From VAZQ01 sp050179645 (lineage in GTDB: Bacteria; Pseudomonadota; Alphaproteobacteria; Rhizobiales; Xanthobacteraceae), in NCBI GenBank assembly GCA_050179645.1, contig JBFXEX010000010.1, forward strand, positions 1-64,000: DNA of 64,000 nucleotides, in the 5' to 3' direction. Shown here in pieces: positions 32,941 to 41,314 of the stretch. The position numbers and the translations under genes are program-made. How positions within the stretch are numbered: position 1 is the first letter of the stretch; every line of letters begins with the position of its first letter. The notes below the pieces were generated by a model. It saw nothing but the letters and a program-made list of their open reading frames with translations, searched no databases and was not told where the DNA came from.

Positions 32941-33954
32941 ATGGCTAAATCCAAACCCCTGACCCCCGAAAAAACGACCGGCGCGCACGGAAAGAGCCTC
33001 GTCGCCTGCGCGGTGCGCACGCTCGAAGCGGAAGCCGGCGGCATCGCCGCGCTGATCGAGGCGATCGGCAACGGCCTGGGACCGGCATTTGTCGCCGCGG
33101 TTGACCTGATCCGCGACGCCCGCGGACGGGTGATCGTCACCGGAATGGGGAAATCAGGACATGTCGGCCGCAAGATTGCGGCGACGATGGCGTCGACCGG
33201 CACCCCCGCGCACTTCGTACATCCGGGCGAGGCGAGCCACGGCGACCTCGGCATGATCACCGACGACGATGTGATCATGGCGCTGTCCTGGTCGGGCGAA
33301 ACCGCCGAGCTCAAGCACCTGATCGACTATTCGCGACGATTCGGAATCGGGTTAATCGCTGTCACGGCGGCGGCCGATAGCACCCTCGGCCGCGCAGCGG
33401 ACGTCACCCTTGCGCTGCCGCAAGCGCGCGAGGCCTGCCCGCACAATCTCGCACCGACGACCTCGACGCTGATGCAGGCGGCGCTGGGCGATGCGCTCGC
33501 GGTCGCGCTCTTGGAAAGCCGCGGCTTCACGGCGGTCGACTTCGGCAAGTTTCACCCTGGCGGGCGGCTTGGCGCGATGCTGAAGTTCGTCAGCGACCTC
33601 ATGCATCGCGGCAGCGCAATCCCGCTGGTGACGCTCGGCACCCGAATGTCGGACGCTGTGGTCGAGATGTCGACAAAAGGCTTCGGCTGCGTCGGCGTCA
33701 CCGACACGGATGGCCGCCTTGTCGGCATCATCACCGACGGCGACCTGCGGCGGCACATGCGCTCCGACCTGCTCGATGCCCGGGTCGAAGCGGTCATGAC
33801 CCGTTCGCCGAAGACTGTGCGGCCCGATCAGCTCGCCAGCGAAGCGCTGGAAACCCTTAACAGCTCGAAGATCACCGCGCTGATGGTCGCGGATGCCGGC
33901 AAGCCCGTCGGCATCGTCAACGTGCACGACCTTCTGCGCGCCGGCGTGGCATAG
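32941..33954 (+). CDS. kpsF: D-arabinose 5-phosphate isomerase (KpsF/GutQ family)
   Basis: A 337-residue protein. The sugar isomerase (SIS) domain (about 40-185) has VIVTGMGKSGHVGRKIAATM and LSWSGETAELKHLID, with FVHPGEASHGDLGM between. It is followed by two CBS domains (about 210-335): VTDTDGRLVGIITDGDLRR and MVADAGKPVGIVNVHDLL. The enzyme makes D-arabinose 5-phosphate, the first precursor of Kdo for lipopolysaccharide. The start follows a 257-base gap in which the only repeated signal is GGTTAACGA twice, about 25 bases apart. A strong terminator and a likely sRNA lie downstream. Confidence 0.95.
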   Translation: MAKSKPLTPEKTTGAHGKSLVACAVRTLEAEAGGIAALIEAIGNGLGPAFVAAVDLIRDARGRVIVTGMGKSGHVGRKIAATMASTGTPAHFVHPGEASHGDLGMITDDDVIMALSWSGETAELKHLIDYSRRFGIGLIAVTAAADSTLGRAADVTLALPQAREACPHNLAPTTSTLMQAALGDALAVALLESRGFTAVDFGKFHPGGRLGAMLKFVSDLMHRGSAIPLVTLGTRMSDAVVEMSTKGFGCVGVTDTDGRLVGIITDGDLRRHMRSDLLDARVEAVMTRSPKTVRPDQLASEALETLNSSKITALMVADAGKPVGIVNVHDLLRAGVA

Positions 33955-34019
33955 CTGCGTACCTTTCCGACTGTGGCACGAACGACACACTCGCCGCCAT
34001 TCTAAAAATTCAGCGCGTT

Positions 34020-34117
34020 TTTTGATTGGCTGGGCGCCCGATATCGGCGAGGTTGCGCCTGCCTATCATGGGCGTTTCCTCCTTGACTTGGCCCCGATTC
34101 GTTCGGGGCTTTTTTTT
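34020..34117 (+). ncRNA. Candidate trans-acting sRNA, MmgR/suhB (alpha-r8) type
   Basis: A compact non-coding stretch with clear structure. GATTGGCTGG (34024-34033) pairs with CCTGCCTATC (34058-34067) in a 10-position stem with two T-T mismatches. It encloses the short palindrome CCGATATCGG (34038-34047). An exposed segment TTTCCTCCTT (34075-34084), complementary to a Shine-Dalgarno sequence, follows, then an intrinsic terminator. The layout and sequence feel match the MmgR/suhB family as I remember it, but I cannot run the covariance model. No clear promoter was seen upstream; the 5' end is estimated. It could alternatively be a structured 3' end of the kpsF message. Confidence 0.55.
34091..34117 (+). 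terminator. Intrinsic terminator after kpsF/sRNA
   Basis: GCCCCGA (34091-34097) and TCGGGGC (34103-34109) with a 5-base loop are followed by eight T. It stops transcription of the candidate sRNA and possibly of kpsF. Confidence 0.92.
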
Positions 34118-34154
34118 GTCCGGAAGCCGCGCGCGGCGTCTGCAAGGCTGCGAA

Positions 34155-34598
34155 TTACGCAGCTTCCACCGCCAGATTTGCGCCGTCGGCGCTCGCAATC
34201 TTGACCCGGCTGCCGGCCGGGCAGTCGGGCCCGGTGACACGCCAGACGGTATCGTCGATGCGGATGGTGCCGACGCCGTTGACGATCGGCTTGTCGAGCG
34301 TGAACTCGCGGCCGACATATCCGTCGGCGCGGCGGTTGAGGAATGGGCTCTGGCTCGGCGGCTCCACCCGGCGCGCATACCGTCGCCAGACCGGGATCAG
34401 TGCGACCGCGAACACCGCAAATGCGATGATCTGGGTCGGCCAGGACCAGTCGACACCGAACGAAATCACTCCGACCAGGATGGCCGATAGCCCGAGCCAC
34501 AGCATGAATGCGCCGGGGGCGAACATTTCAAGTAGTAGCAGCACCGCGGCCAGGATGAACCAGTTCCAGGTGCCGAGCGATACGATCCACGACCACAT
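34155..34598 (-). CDS. NfeD family protein
   Basis: A 147-residue membrane protein. Two or three hydrophobic segments occupy residues about 10-75 (WNWFILAAVLLLLEMFAPGA, WLGLSAILVGVIS, QIIAFAVFAVALIPV), then a C-terminal OB-fold-type soluble domain (GYVGREFTLDKPIVNGVGTI, VWRVTGPDCPAGSRVKI). This is the short form of NfeD, usually paired with an SPFH protein, as here: the SPFH gene is 12 bases upstream on the same strand. The pair is thought to organise membrane microdomains and quality control. No protease domain is present. Confidence 0.93.
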   Translation of the reverse strand: MWSWIVSLGTWNWFILAAVLLLLEMFAPGAFMLWLGLSAILVGVISFGVDWSWPTQIIAFAVFAVALIPVWRRYARRVEPPSQSPFLNRRADGYVGREFTLDKPIVNGVGTIRIDDTVWRVTGPDCPAGSRVKIASADGANLAVEAA

Positions 34599-34610
34599 GG
34601 CGGGCTCTCC

Positions 34611-35597
34611 TTATGCCGCACCGGTCGGCGGGACGGTCGGCCGGCGCAGCGTCACGGCCGGCGTGCCGGCGGGTCCGCCCTGGTCGCCGAACGTCGCCTT
34701 GACGATCTCGCCGATGCCGGCGAGCGAGCCGAGCACGCTGGTCGCCTCGAATGGCAGGATCAGGATCTTCTGGTTCGGCGAAGACGCGAACTGGCCGAAC
34801 GCGGTGAGGTACTTGTCGGCGATGAAGTAGTTGATCGCCGCAATGTTGCCCTGCGCCACCGCCTCGCTCACCATCTCGGTAGCCTTGGCTTCCGCCTGGG
34901 CGGACCGCTCCCGCGCCTCGGCGTCGCGGAACGCGGCCTCGCGACGACCCTCGGCCTCGAGAATCTGCGACTGCTTGTCACCTTCCGCCTTCAGAATGGC
35001 GGACTGGCGCTGGCCCTCGGCCATCAGAATCTCTGCCCGCTTCTCGCGCTCCGCCTTCATCTGGCGCGCCATGGCGGCGACGAGATCGGCGGGGGGCACA
35101 ATGTCCTTGATCTCGATGCGATTGACCTTGACGCCCCAGGGCGAGACCGCCGCGTCGACCACCCGCAACAGCCGCTCGTTGATCTCGTCGCGATGCGACA
35201 GCATCTGGTCGAGGTCCATGCCGCCCACCACGGAACGGATGTTGGTCATGGTGAGTGCGATGATCGCCTGGTGCAGATCGGCCACCTCGTAGCTCGCCTT
35301 GGCGGCGTCGAACACTTGGAAGAACGCGATGCCGTCGACCGTGACGCTGGCGTTGTCCTTGGAGATCACGTCCTGCTGCGGGATGTCGATCACCTGCTCC
35401 ATGATGTTGACCTTGCGGCCAATGCGGTCGATGAACGGGATAATCGGATTGAGCCCGGACTGAAGCGTCCTGGTGTATTTGCCGAACCGCTCGACCGTCC
35501 AGTGGTAGCCCTGCGGCACGGTCTTGATGCCGGCGAACAGCGCCAGCACCACGAGCGCCAGGAAGACGATCGCGAAGACGTCAAAACCGAAAATCAT
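34611..35597 (-). CDS. SPFH/Band 7 domain protein (stomatin-like, QmcA type)
   Basis: A 328-residue protein. One N-terminal transmembrane segment (FAIVFLALVVLALFAGI) is followed by the SPFH domain: VPQGYHWTVERFGKYTRTLQ, GLNPIIPFIDRIGRKVNIME, and DVISKDNASVTVDGIAFFQV. A long charged coiled-coil follows (about 180-245, with EKRAEILMAEGQRQSAILKA), then the hydrophobic end seen in stomatin-like proteins. It oligomerises at the membrane and acts with NfeD, encoded just downstream. The gap before it contains a variant copy of the dispersed repeat. Confidence 0.95.
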   Translation of the reverse strand: MIFGFDVFAIVFLALVVLALFAGIKTVPQGYHWTVERFGKYTRTLQSGLNPIIPFIDRIGRKVNIMEQVIDIPQQDVISKDNASVTVDGIAFFQVFDAAKASYEVADLHQAIIALTMTNIRSVVGGMDLDQMLSHRDEINERLLRVVDAAVSPWGVKVNRIEIKDIVPPADLVAAMARQMKAEREKRAEILMAEGQRQSAILKAEGDKQSQILEAEGRREAAFRDAEARERSAQAEAKATEMVSEAVAQGNIAAINYFIADKYLTAFGQFASSPNQKILILPFEATSVLGSLAGIGEIVKATFGDQGGPAGTPAVTLRRPTVPPTGAA

Positions 35598-35610
35598 GGA
35601 GTTGCCCTCT

Positions 35611-35723
35611 GGTGTGGCGGTTCAGTTGTACCGCTCCGGTCGACATGTGGCGAAGGCGTAAGGCGCTTGCAAGTCGGAGAAAATCGTCGCTGCGCCGCAC
35701 GCAACGTCTTGAACCGCCACACC
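35611..35723. repeat. Variant B-module inverted repeat, copy 4
   Basis: GGTGTGGCGGTTCA at 35611-35624 and TGAACCGCCACACC at 35710-35723 are perfectly complementary over 14 bases. They match the outer arms of module B in the composite repeats at 7382 and 12121, but the interior is longer and different. No module A is attached. It lies between hemH and the SPFH gene. Confidence 0.7.
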
Positions 35724-35745
35724 CGGATGATTAGCGGACGGGATC

Positions 35746-36804
35746 TCAGATCCAGCCCTTGAGCTCACGCAGCGCCATCTGCCAGATCACCAGCATCCCC
35801 GGCGCGCTGTCGTTGAGGCAGGGGATGGCGGCGAAGTTCTCGCCGCCGTTCTTCTTGAAGATGTCGGCGTTCTCGACCGCGATCTCTTCGAGCGTCTCGA
35901 GGCAGTCGGCCGAAAAGCCCGGCGTGATCACGGCGAGATTTTTCACCCCGCTCTTGGCGAGCTTCTTGACTGTCTTGTCGGTCGCCGGTTCGAGCCACTT
36001 GCCGCCGCCGAAGCGCGATTGGAATGAGGTCATCAGCTTCTTGTCGTCGTATTTCAGCAGGTCGCGGAGCAGCCGCATGGTGTCGAGACATTGCTGGTGG
36101 TACGGGTCGCCCTTGTCGACGAACTCCTTCGGCACGCCATGAAACGAGGCCAGCACGACCTCGGGCTTGAACGGCAGGCGCGACAGCTCGACCCGGGTCG
36201 AGGAGGCCAGCGACTCGATATAGACCTTGTCGTTGAAGTATGGCGGCGCGATGCGCACCGCCGGCTGGCGGCGCAAAGTCATCAGGACGCGGAAGACCTC
36301 GTCGGAAACCGTCGCGGTCGTCGCAGCGCAATATTGCGGATAAAGCGGCATGACCAGAAGCCGCTCGCAGCCTTGCGACATCAGGAGATCGATCCGCGAC
36401 GCGATCGAGGGATTGCCATAACGCATCGCCCAGTCGACCACGATGTGGCGTCCCAGCGGCTCGAGCGTGCTCGCCAGCTTTGCCGACTGCGAACGCGTGA
36501 TGGTCTTGAGCGGCGACTCGTCCTCTTCCACGTTCCAGATCTTGCGGTAGTCGCGGGCCTTTCGCCACGGCCGAATCGGCAGGATGAGGGTATTGAGCAC
36601 GATGTCCCAGAGCGGACCCTGGTTCTCGATCACGCGCGGATCGGTCAGGAACTCGCGCAGATAGCGGCGCACGCCGGCGGCATCCGCCGTGTCCGGCGTG
36701 CCGAGGTTGACGAGCAAAACGCCGATCTTGGCCGACGCCGCCGGCGCGCTGCCGGCGGGAAAAGCCGTGACGGATTGTGTTTGGATGGGTGAAACTTCGT
36801 TCAT
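35746..36804 (-). CDS. hemH: Ferrochelatase
   Basis: A 352-residue enzyme that inserts iron into protoporphyrin IX, the last step of haem synthesis. KIGVLLVNLGTPDTADAAGV near residue 26 is the standard opening, followed by DWAMRYGNPSI, LYPQYCAATTATVSDEV, and the catalytic-site ASFHGVPKEFVDKGD with the conserved His. The C-terminus has VITPGFSADCLETLEEI and ALRELKGWI. ATG at 36804 is chosen, with GGAAG upstream; a farther ATG at 36852 would overlap the divergent 5'-nucleotidase-like gene region. The bacterial enzyme of this group is membrane-associated. Confidence 0.97.
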   Translation of the reverse strand: MNEVSPIQTQSVTAFPAGSAPAASAKIGVLLVNLGTPDTADAAGVRRYLREFLTDPRVIENQGPLWDIVLNTLILPIRPWRKARDYRKIWNVEEDESPLKTITRSQSAKLASTLEPLGRHIVVDWAMRYGNPSIASRIDLLMSQGCERLLVMPLYPQYCAATTATVSDEVFRVLMTLRRQPAVRIAPPYFNDKVYIESLASSTRVELSRLPFKPEVVLASFHGVPKEFVDKGDPYHQQCLDTMRLLRDLLKYDDKKLMTSFQSRFGGGKWLEPATDKTVKKLAKSGVKNLAVITPGFSADCLETLEEIAVENADIFKKNGGENFAAIPCLNDSAPGMLVIWQMALRELKGWI

Positions 36805-36899
36805 TGCTTGGTCTTCCAGGGCGGATCCAGCTAGCCGATAGCCGCCGGCCATGCCAGCGTGCTATGGCACCTCGAACCTCATTCTATCTCCCGCCGCCC

Positions 36900-38423
36900 A
36901 TGTCCGCCACACGCCGCCAAGCCGTCGCGCTGCTCGCCGCTTTTGCCACAATCGGGCCGGGGGCGCCTGGCCGCGCCGAGACGAGGCGCATCGCCATCGT
37001 CCTGACCAACGATATCTACCTGATGGGCGACGAGCCAGGACCCGACGGTCAGCGCCGCGGCGGCTTTCCACGGCTCGCCGCGGTGGTTAAGGCGGAGCGC
37101 GCCAAGGGCGGTCACGTGCTGTTCGCCCACGGCGGCGACACTCTGTCGCCCTCGCTGATGTCCGGAATCGACCACGGCGCCCACATCATCAGGCTCACCA
37201 ATATGATCCGGCCAGACATTTTCGTCCCCGGCAATCATGAGTTCGACTTCGGCAAGGACACGTTCCTGCAGCGCATGTCGGAAGCCAATTTCCCGCTCTA
37301 CGCCGCCAACCTGCGTGGGGCGGACGGCAAGCCACTGCCGAAGTTCAAGGATCGGGAGATCCTGACCATCGACGGCGTGCGGATCGGGCTGACCGGCGCA
37401 GCGTTCGACCAGTCCGCCACGGTCTCGTCGCCTGGCGACCTGCGCTTTGCGCAGACGCTCGCAACCATGAAGGCGCAGGCCGAGGCGCTGCGGAAGGAGG
37501 GCGCGGACTTTGTCGTCGGGGTGGCCCACGTCACCCGCACCGAAGGCTATGCGGTGCTCGACACCGGCCTGTTCGACCTGCTTCTGACGGGGCACACCCA
37601 CGACCTGTTCATCAACTACAACGGCCGTTGCGCGATGGTGGAGTCGAACCATGACGCCCATTATGTCACGGTCATCGACCTCAGGCTGGAGGTGAAGACC
37701 GAGGGCAGCAAGCGCGTCGTGGCCTGGTGGCCGGAGTTCCGCGTGATCGACACCGCCACCGTCGCGCCTGACCCCGAAGTTGCCGCGGTCGTCGCCGGCT
37801 ACGAGGCGCAGCTCAGCCTGGCGCTCGACAAGCCGATCGGCACCACCGCTGTGGAACTCGACAGCCGTACCATGACGGTGCGCACGCGCGAGGCCGCGAT
37901 CGGCGCATTGATCGCCGATGCGATGCGGGCCTCGACTCATGCGCAGGCGGCAGTGACGAACGGCGGTGGCATTCGCGGCGGCCGCATCTACGCGCCCGGC
38001 ACCGCCATCACTCGACGCGACATTGTCGCCGAACTGCCGTTCGACAACCGCGTGGTGGCGATCGACATCAGCGGCGCAACGTTGCGGCTGGCGATCGAAA
38101 ACGGACTGTCGCAGTTGCCCAAGCCGGCGGGACGCTTTCCCCAGGTTTCGGGGCTGGCGATCGAAGCCGACCCCAGCCGCCCGCCGGGCAGCCGGGTGCT
38201 GTCCATGAAGGTCGACGGCGAACCGCTCAACGAGACGCGCATCTACCGGATCGCCACCAACGATTACATGCTGCGTGGCGGCGACGACTACACCATGTTC
38301 ATCGATGCGCCGGAGGTGCTGGACGCGGCCGACGCGCCGCTGCTCTCGACCGACGTGATAGAGTACATCGAGCAGATCGGGACCATCCGCACGGAGGTCG
38401 GTGACCGCCTCGTGCTGAAGTGA
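36900..38423 (+). CDS. 5'-nucleotidase/metallophosphatase family exported protein
   Basis: A 507-residue protein of the UshA family. The signal peptide (MSATRRQAVALLAAFATIG) is possibly Tat-type. The metallophosphatase domain shows FAHGGDTLSPS, VPGNHEFDFG and LLTGHTHDLF, then the C-terminal nucleotide-specificity domain with AAVTNGGGIRGGRIYAPGT and NDYMLRGGDDYTMF. The first metal motif, usually D-x-H, reads TNDIY, so a ligand histidine is replaced by tyrosine. The enzyme would normally release phosphate from nucleotides or related esters in the periplasm; altered activity is possible. ATG at 36900 gives the signal peptide; earlier starts would overlap hemH. Confidence 0.85.
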   Translation: MSATRRQAVALLAAFATIGPGAPGRAETRRIAIVLTNDIYLMGDEPGPDGQRRGGFPRLAAVVKAERAKGGHVLFAHGGDTLSPSLMSGIDHGAHIIRLTNMIRPDIFVPGNHEFDFGKDTFLQRMSEANFPLYAANLRGADGKPLPKFKDREILTIDGVRIGLTGAAFDQSATVSSPGDLRFAQTLATMKAQAEALRKEGADFVVGVAHVTRTEGYAVLDTGLFDLLLTGHTHDLFINYNGRCAMVESNHDAHYVTVIDLRLEVKTEGSKRVVAWWPEFRVIDTATVAPDPEVAAVVAGYEAQLSLALDKPIGTTAVELDSRTMTVRTREAAIGALIADAMRASTHAQAAVTNGGGIRGGRIYAPGTAITRRDIVAELPFDNRVVAIDISGATLRLAIENGLSQLPKPAGRFPQVSGLAIEADPSRPPGSRVLSMKVDGEPLNETRIYRIATNDYMLRGGDDYTMFIDAPEVLDAADAPLLSTDVIEYIEQIGTIRTEVGDRLVLK

Positions 38424-38451
38424 ATGCTCGACGCCTCCACGGCGCAGCCGC

Positions 38452-38486
38452 GTAGGGCGCAATAAGCGGAGCGCACCGGGCCCTAC
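38452..38486. repeat. Inverted repeat (GTAGGGC type) between convergent genes
   Basis: GTAGGGC at 38452-38458 and GCCCTAC at 38480-38486, with GCAATAAGCGGAGCGC between. The motif resembles a small hairpin repeat common in alphaproteobacterial intergenic regions. It lies between the 5'-nucleotidase-like gene and the agmatinase gene, which converge, and its right arm contains the agmatinase TAG stop. It may serve as a shared terminator. Confidence 0.7.
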
Positions 38487-39382
38487 GATCCGCCATTTCC
38501 GACGAGCGCCAGATATTCCCAGACCACGGTGGCGGCGGCGAGCGCGGTGATCTCGGCCGTATCGTAGGCGGGCGCGACCTCGACGACGTCCATGCCGGCA
38601 AATTGCAGCGTATCGAGTCCGCGCAGCACCGCCTGAACCTGCCAGCTCGCGAGCCCGCCGATCTCCGGCGTGCCGGTACCGGGCGCGAAAGCGGGATCGA
38701 GGCAGTCGATATCGAAGGAAAGATAGGCAGCAGCGTCACCGACAGTCGAAGCGACGCGTTCGCGCACGGCCCTCGGCCCGGTTTCATGGACGTCCTGTGC
38801 GGTGACCACGGTGACGCCGCGGCTGAGCGTCCAGTCGTAGACATCCCTCTGCACCGGCGAGCGGATGCCTATCTGCACGGTGCGCTGCGGATCGACGAGG
38901 CCTTCCTCGATGGCGTGGAAGAACACCGAGCCGTGCGCGTAACGCTGTCCGAAATTGTCGGGCCAAGTGTCGACATGCGCGTCGAAATGGACGAGCGCAA
39001 GCGGCGCACCCCGCTTGCGAGCGAGCGCGCGCAGCAGCGGCAGCGAAATCGAATGATCGCCGCCGAGCACAATGAGGTGCTCATGCTGGGCCGCTTGCGC
39101 TTCAATCAGCCTCAGACTTTCGCCGATGTCGCCGAGCGCGATCGCGAAGTCGCCGACATCGGCGACCGGAAGCGCCGCGGGATCAATCCACCAGTGCGGA
39201 TGATCGCCGTCGACAAGCATGCGGCTGGCCTGCCGGATCGCCACCGGACCGAAGCGCGCGCCGCTGCGGTTGGTGGTGCCGATGTCGAACGGGATGCCGG
39301 CGATATGGAACGCGGCCTCGCGGGACGACCGCGACAGGCCGAGGAAGGTCGACGGCGTCGCAAAGGTCGGCGTGGCCGCCAT
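38483..39382 (-). CDS. speB: Agmatinase (ureohydrolase)
   Basis: A 299-residue ureohydrolase with all manganese ligands: GGDH (His110), DAHVD (Asp134, His136, Asp138) and SFDIDCLDP (Asp224, Asp226). FAPGTGTPEIGG follows, as in agmatinases. It splits agmatine to putrescine and urea. The ATG at 39382 shares one base with the TGA of the arginine decarboxylase gene upstream, showing translational coupling, and together they convert arginine to putrescine. Other ureohydrolases (guanidinobutyrase) are possible but the partner gene favours agmatinase. Its stop codon lies in an inverted repeat. Confidence 0.9.
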   Translation of the reverse strand: MAATPTFATPSTFLGLSRSSREAAFHIAGIPFDIGTTNRSGARFGPVAIRQASRMLVDGDHPHWWIDPAALPVADVGDFAIALGDIGESLRLIEAQAAQHEHLIVLGGDHSISLPLLRALARKRGAPLALVHFDAHVDTWPDNFGQRYAHGSVFFHAIEEGLVDPQRTVQIGIRSPVQRDVYDWTLSRGVTVVTAQDVHETGPRAVRERVASTVGDAAAYLSFDIDCLDPAFAPGTGTPEIGGLASWQVQAVLRGLDTLQFAGMDVVEVAPAYDTAEITALAAATVVWEYLALVGNGGS

Positions 39383-39942
39383 CACGTCCGCTCCGCGAAG
39401 CGAAACACCGCGGCCGCGACTGCGCAGGTCCAACGCCCCGATGGATCACCGACTGCCGCGGCGGTCATGGAGGTGCTGCCGAAGATCAGATTGCTGGTCT
39501 GATAGACCTTCTTACGCTCGTCCCAGGCGGCGTCGGGATCGAACTCGATGCCGAGCGTCGAGGCCAGCATGCTGGCGGCAAGATCCTCGGCGTAGTCGCC
39601 GCTCTGCTCCGCGGTCATGCCGTAGCCATGATGCTCGGAGATATAGCCGTACATCTTGGCGTCGGTCGGCCGCGCCAGCCCGATGCTGGAATGGATACGT
39701 CGGCCGGGTTCGTCGGTTTCGGTGCGCGCCATCACACAGAACGTGATCTCGCCGGGACGCAGCGTCGCCACGCCGGCCTCGCGGGTCAGTTCGACGCATT
39801 CGGGCGGCAGGATCGACGACACGCTGACAAGATTCTGCTGCTCGATGTCCGCGTCCCGCAGCGCCAGCTCGAAGGCGGTGAGGCGGTGGCGATGCACGCC
39901 GACGCCGCGCGTAAGAAAGTAGCTGGTCGGAACCGGGAACAT
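39382..39942 (-). CDS. Pyruvoyl-dependent arginine decarboxylase
   Basis: A 186-residue proenzyme of the PvlArgDC family. The self-cleavage site is visible in LVSVSSILPPECV, with Ser42-Ser43; the second serine becomes the pyruvoyl group. The protein continues with TREAGVATLRPGEITFCVMA, SIGLARPTDAKMYGYISEHH and the C-terminal SNLIFGSTSMTAAAVGD. It decarboxylates arginine to agmatine, which agmatinase from the next gene turns into putrescine. This archaeal/chlamydial-type enzyme is less common in proteobacteria than PLP-type SpeA or ornithine decarboxylase. The gap of 122 bases behind it carries no clear element. Confidence 0.9.
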   Translation of the reverse strand: MFPVPTSYFLTRGVGVHRHRLTAFELALRDADIEQQNLVSVSSILPPECVELTREAGVATLRPGEITFCVMARTETDEPGRRIHSSIGLARPTDAKMYGYISEHHGYGMTAEQSGDYAEDLAASMLASTLGIEFDPDAAWDERKKVYQTSNLIFGSTSMTAAAVGDPSGRWTCAVAAAVFRFAERT

Positions 39943-40064
39943 GCTGACATCCTTAATCGTGTGGGAGCCCGCAGGTTCCCGAGCCTGTACGCGTGGTCAA
40001 CTTATCGCGGCATCCACAGCGGATTACGACAACGAAGGAAAAATATTTCCCGGCGAAAGCTGGT

Positions 40065-41300
40065 CTACCCGACAGGGCGCCCGTCAGCGATGACCTTGCC
40101 GTCGTTCGGCAGACTTGCGGGCGCGACCAGTTCGACGCCGCCGCGCAGCTTGGTGACCGCCTGCAGCGTCTCGGCTACCGCGGCATCGAGCCCGGGCAAA
40201 GGCGATGCGCATTCCGCCTTGAGCGTCATCACGTCCTGCTCGTCCGCGCGTGTCACGACAAGGCGCAGCCGGCCAATCTCGGGATGCCGCCTGCCGACCT
40301 CCGCGACTTGGGAGGGATGCACGAACATCCCCTTGATCTTGGTAGTCTGGTCGGCGCGGCCCATCCAGCCGGCGATCCGCACGTTGGTGCGCCCGCACGG
40401 CGAGTGCCCTGCCATCAGCATCGAGAGGTCGCCGGTGGCGAGGCGGATCATCGGATAGTGTGGGTTGAACGACGAGACGACGACTTCGCCGACCTCGCCC
40501 GCGGCCAGCGGGTCGCCGGTGCCGGGCCGCACGATCTCCAGCAGCACGCTCTCGTTGACGATCATTCCGTCGCGCGCCTCGCTTTCGTAGGCGATCACGC
40601 CAAGCTCGGCGGTGGCGTAGCACTGCAGCACCGCGACGCCACGCCCGGCGAGTTCGTCGCGCAGCGACCGCGGCAGCGCCGCCCCCGACACGAGCCCGCG
40701 CCGCAGCGATACGACGTCCTTACCGGTCTTGGCGGCAGCATCGAGCAGAATCTTGAGAAAATCGGGGGTGCCGAGATAGCCGCTCGGCTTAAGATGCGCG
40801 ATAGCCTCAAGCTGCTGCTCGGTGTTGCCGGTGCCGGCCGGGATCACCGCACAACCGAGCGCGTGCGCCCCCGACTCCATGATGAAGCCGCCGGGCGTCA
40901 GGTGGTAGGCGAAGGCGTTGTGGACGATGTCGCCTGCGCGCATCCCGGCGGCGAACAGCGCCCGCGCGGCCCCCCAGTAATCCTGGCCGCTGCCTTCCAG
41001 CTCGAAGACCGGGCCGGGCGACATCAGCAGGCGGCGCGCCCTGCCGGGCGCCGTTACGTTCAGCCCGCCGAACGGCGGCTGCGCCTTCTGCCGCGCCGCA
41101 AATTCGGATTTGCGCATCACCGGCAGCTTGGCCAGCGCCGCGCGCGAGGTGATGGCGTTCGGCTCGACACCGGCGAGATGCTGCGCCCAGCCCGGCGCAC
41201 CCAACGCGAGCGCGATGATGTCGGGCAGCCGGCCGCACAGCTCGTGCTCCCGTTCGTCGGGATCGCGGGTTTCGAGACGGTCGTAGTGCGGCTGCGCCAT
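40065..41300 (-). CDS. Phenylacetate-CoA ligase-like AMP-binding protein
   Basis: A 411-residue adenylate-forming ligase of the PaaK type. The N-terminus has the short PaaK helical start rather than that of acyl-CoA synthetases. The adenylation region contains LLMSPGPVFELEGSGQDYWG in place of the usual TSGTTG P-loop, followed by VSGAALPRSLRDEL, CYATAELGVIAYE and LRLVVTRADEQDVMTLKAE. Loss of the typical P-loop serine/threonine run is a departure from canonical PaaK. It probably activates an aromatic or other acid to its CoA ester. It follows livF by 14 bases and is the last gene of the Liv operon. Confidence 0.85.
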   Translation of the reverse strand: MAQPHYDRLETRDPDEREHELCGRLPDIIALALGAPGWAQHLAGVEPNAITSRAALAKLPVMRKSEFAARQKAQPPFGGLNVTAPGRARRLLMSPGPVFELEGSGQDYWGAARALFAAGMRAGDIVHNAFAYHLTPGGFIMESGAHALGCAVIPAGTGNTEQQLEAIAHLKPSGYLGTPDFLKILLDAAAKTGKDVVSLRRGLVSGAALPRSLRDELAGRGVAVLQCYATAELGVIAYESEARDGMIVNESVLLEIVRPGTGDPLAAGEVGEVVVSSFNPHYPMIRLATGDLSMLMAGHSPCGRTNVRIAGWMGRADQTTKIKGMFVHPSQVAEVGRRHPEIGRLRLVVTRADEQDVMTLKAECASPLPGLDAAVAETLQAVTKLRGGVELVAPASLPNDGKVIADGRPVG

Positions 41301-41314
41301 TGCGATGCTTCGCG

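Noticed and set aside
33971..33985. Possible sigma-54 promoter (TGGCAC) upstream of the candidate sRNA
   Set aside because: The second element expected after five bases (TTGC) is absent.
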